Source of the DNA: RUG11462 sp036308645
GTDB taxonomy: Bacteria > Bacillota > Clostridia > Oscillospirales > Acutalibacteraceae
NCBI GenBank assembly: GCA_036308645.1
Contig: JAXJVH010000040.1
Span: 1-6,153 of the forward strand
DNA: 6,153 nucleotides
Direction of reading: 5' to 3'
Shown here: positions 5,455 to 6,153 of the stretch, piece by piece
How the letters are laid out: each line of letters starts with the position of its first letter
Position numbering within the stretch: position 1 is the stretch's first letter
Position numbers and translations under genes: made by a program
Notes under the pieces: generated by a model
The model's database searches: none
Told to the model about the DNA's origin: nothing
The model's input: the letters and a program-made list of their open reading frames with translations, nothing else

Positions 5455-5982
5455 TTATCTTTCAAATAAATTTCCACCGTTACAGTCGATTGCCACAATC
5501 AGCGGAAAATCTTTAAAGTTGAGTCTTTTAACCGATTCACAGCCGAGGTCAGCAAAAGCGATAACCTCACACTCGGTTATACATTTGCAAGCGAGCGCCC
5601 CTGCGCCGCCCACTGCACAAAAATATACAGCGCCGTTGCGTACTATTGCGTCGCAAACCTCTTTTGAACGCTGACCTTTGCCTATCATAGAATACAGTCC
5701 CATATCAAGCATTTTAGGCGCATAAGGGTCCATTCTGCTTGAAGTAGTAGGTCCGCACGAACCTATTGCAAGCCCCGGCGGAGTTTCGGTAGGACCTGCA
5801 TAATAAATGCTTGCCCCTGCTATTTCATAAGGCAGTTTTTCGCCTTTTTCCATTAATTCAAAAATGCGTTTGTGCGCTGCGTCACGAGAGGTATAAACCG
5901 TTCCCGAAAGCAAAACTCTGTCGCCTGCTTTGAGTTTTTTTGCATAATCTTTAATTTCGCTTGTATTAATTGAATATTCCAT
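5455..5982 (-). CDS. fumB: Class I (Fe-S) fumarate hydratase, beta subunit
   Basis: The 175-residue protein belongs to the Fe-S hydro-lyase, tartrate/fumarate beta family. This subunit corresponds to the C-terminal half of single-chain class I fumarases and pairs with an alpha subunit that carries the [4Fe-4S] cluster, interconverting fumarate and malate in the cytosol. Family motifs are clear: LLSGTVYTSRDAAHKRI (24-40), YYAGPTETPPG (60-70), GSCGPTTSSRMDPYAPK (74-90), IGKGQRS (100-106) and AVGGAGALACK (123-133). Length is normal for a stand-alone beta subunit, and both ends look complete. L-tartrate dehydratase beta is the alternative; sequence alone does not fully separate them. The ATG at 5982 abuts the TGA of the upstream gene, with GAGG inside that gene's last codons, so translational coupling is likely. 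The expected alpha subunit is not the adjacent gene. GC content is visibly higher than in the RHS region. The symbol is used loosely for the two-subunit form. Confidence 0.9.
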   Translation of the reverse strand: MEYSINTSEIKDYAKKLKAGDRVLLSGTVYTSRDAAHKRIFELMEKGEKLPYEIAGASIYYAGPTETPPGLAIGSCGPTTSSRMDPYAPKMLDMGLYSMIGKGQRSKEVCDAIVRNGAVYFCAVGGAGALACKCITECEVIAFADLGCESVKRLNFKDFPLIVAIDCNGGNLFER

Positions 5983-6153
5983 TCAGTCCTCTATCCTTAT
6001 CTTTAGTGCGTTTACCGTGTTGTTAAGGCTTTGAGCCTGCGCCATTGCGTTATTAATTTGGTCGAGCGCCGATTTTGCTTCTGCCAAATCGTCCTCATCG
6101 GTGTTCGGCAACAGCAATATTTCGGATTTAAGGGCATTATACTTGTTTTCAAG
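5983..6153 (-). CDS. C-terminal tail of a coiled-coil protein, partial
   Basis: The last 56 codons of a gene entering from the right edge, ending in TGA directly before the fumarase ATG. The peptide starts LENKYNALKSEILLLPNTDE, then DDLAEAKSALDQINNAMAQA, and ends LNNTVNALKIRIED. It is rich in Leu, Ala, Asn, Glu and Lys in heptad-like spacing, broken by a PNTDEDD turn, suggesting a helical hairpin or coiled coil. Composition matches the fumarase gene, and the zero-gap junction suggests one operon. It does not look like the end of a fumarase alpha subunit as I know that family. Function is not recognisable from this piece. Confidence 0.7.
   Translation of the reverse strand, partial: LENKYNALKSEILLLPNTDEDDLAEAKSALDQINNAMAQAQSLNNTVNALKIRIED

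Overview
The window is AT-rich, uses strong AGGAG-type ribosome binding sites, and carries a class I (iron-sulfur) fumarase beta gene together with YD-repeat RHS genes. This fits a low-GC Firmicute, most likely a gut-type Clostridia; this is inference from gene families and composition, and no marker gene fixes the taxon. Every gene that looks intact is on the minus strand, so the biological order runs from the right edge to the left edge.

Right end (about 5455-6153): two abutting genes of visibly higher GC. One is the C-terminal tail of a coiled-coil protein, followed at once by the beta subunit of a class I fumarate hydratase. This looks like resident, housekeeping-type DNA. Left of 5455 the base composition drops sharply and the content becomes accessory.

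Middle (about 662-5366): a compact array of displaced (orphan) RHS C-terminal toxin cassettes and membrane-anchored immunity-like genes. The order is: an immunity-like two-helix membrane protein (5345-4593); RHS fragment 1 with a hydrophobic, glycine-rich tip (4542-3061); a small two-helix membrane protein 12 nt downstream (3048-2794); RHS fragment 2 with a beta-rich plus hydrophobic-helix tip (2705-1458); a two-helix membrane protein with a helical cytosolic domain (1432-662) behind a strong Shine-Dalgarno; then RHS fragment 3 (about 571-139). The RHS fragments share a ~630-nt core tract, diverge abruptly after a conserved GRFVNSDDV motif, and lack ATG starts. This is the architecture of a polymorphic-toxin cassette reservoir, in which recombination in the shared core could move a new tip and its immunity gene onto a full-length RHS protein encoded outside the window.

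Left end (1-661): RHS fragment 3 is cut off at an AT-rich junction with the N-terminal part of an IS200/IS605-type TnpA transposase on the plus strand, so both are broken genes. Between fragment 3 and the last immunity gene lies a ~120-nt segment holding a perfect 15-bp inverted repeat, a good sigma-70-like promoter and a startless coding-like remnant.

The most interesting content is the pair of unrecognised, apparently membrane-acting toxin tips, each with a membrane-bound putative immunity partner, plus a third immunity-like gene with no toxin next to it. Toxin and immunity functions are inferred from layout, not from recognised catalytic domains.
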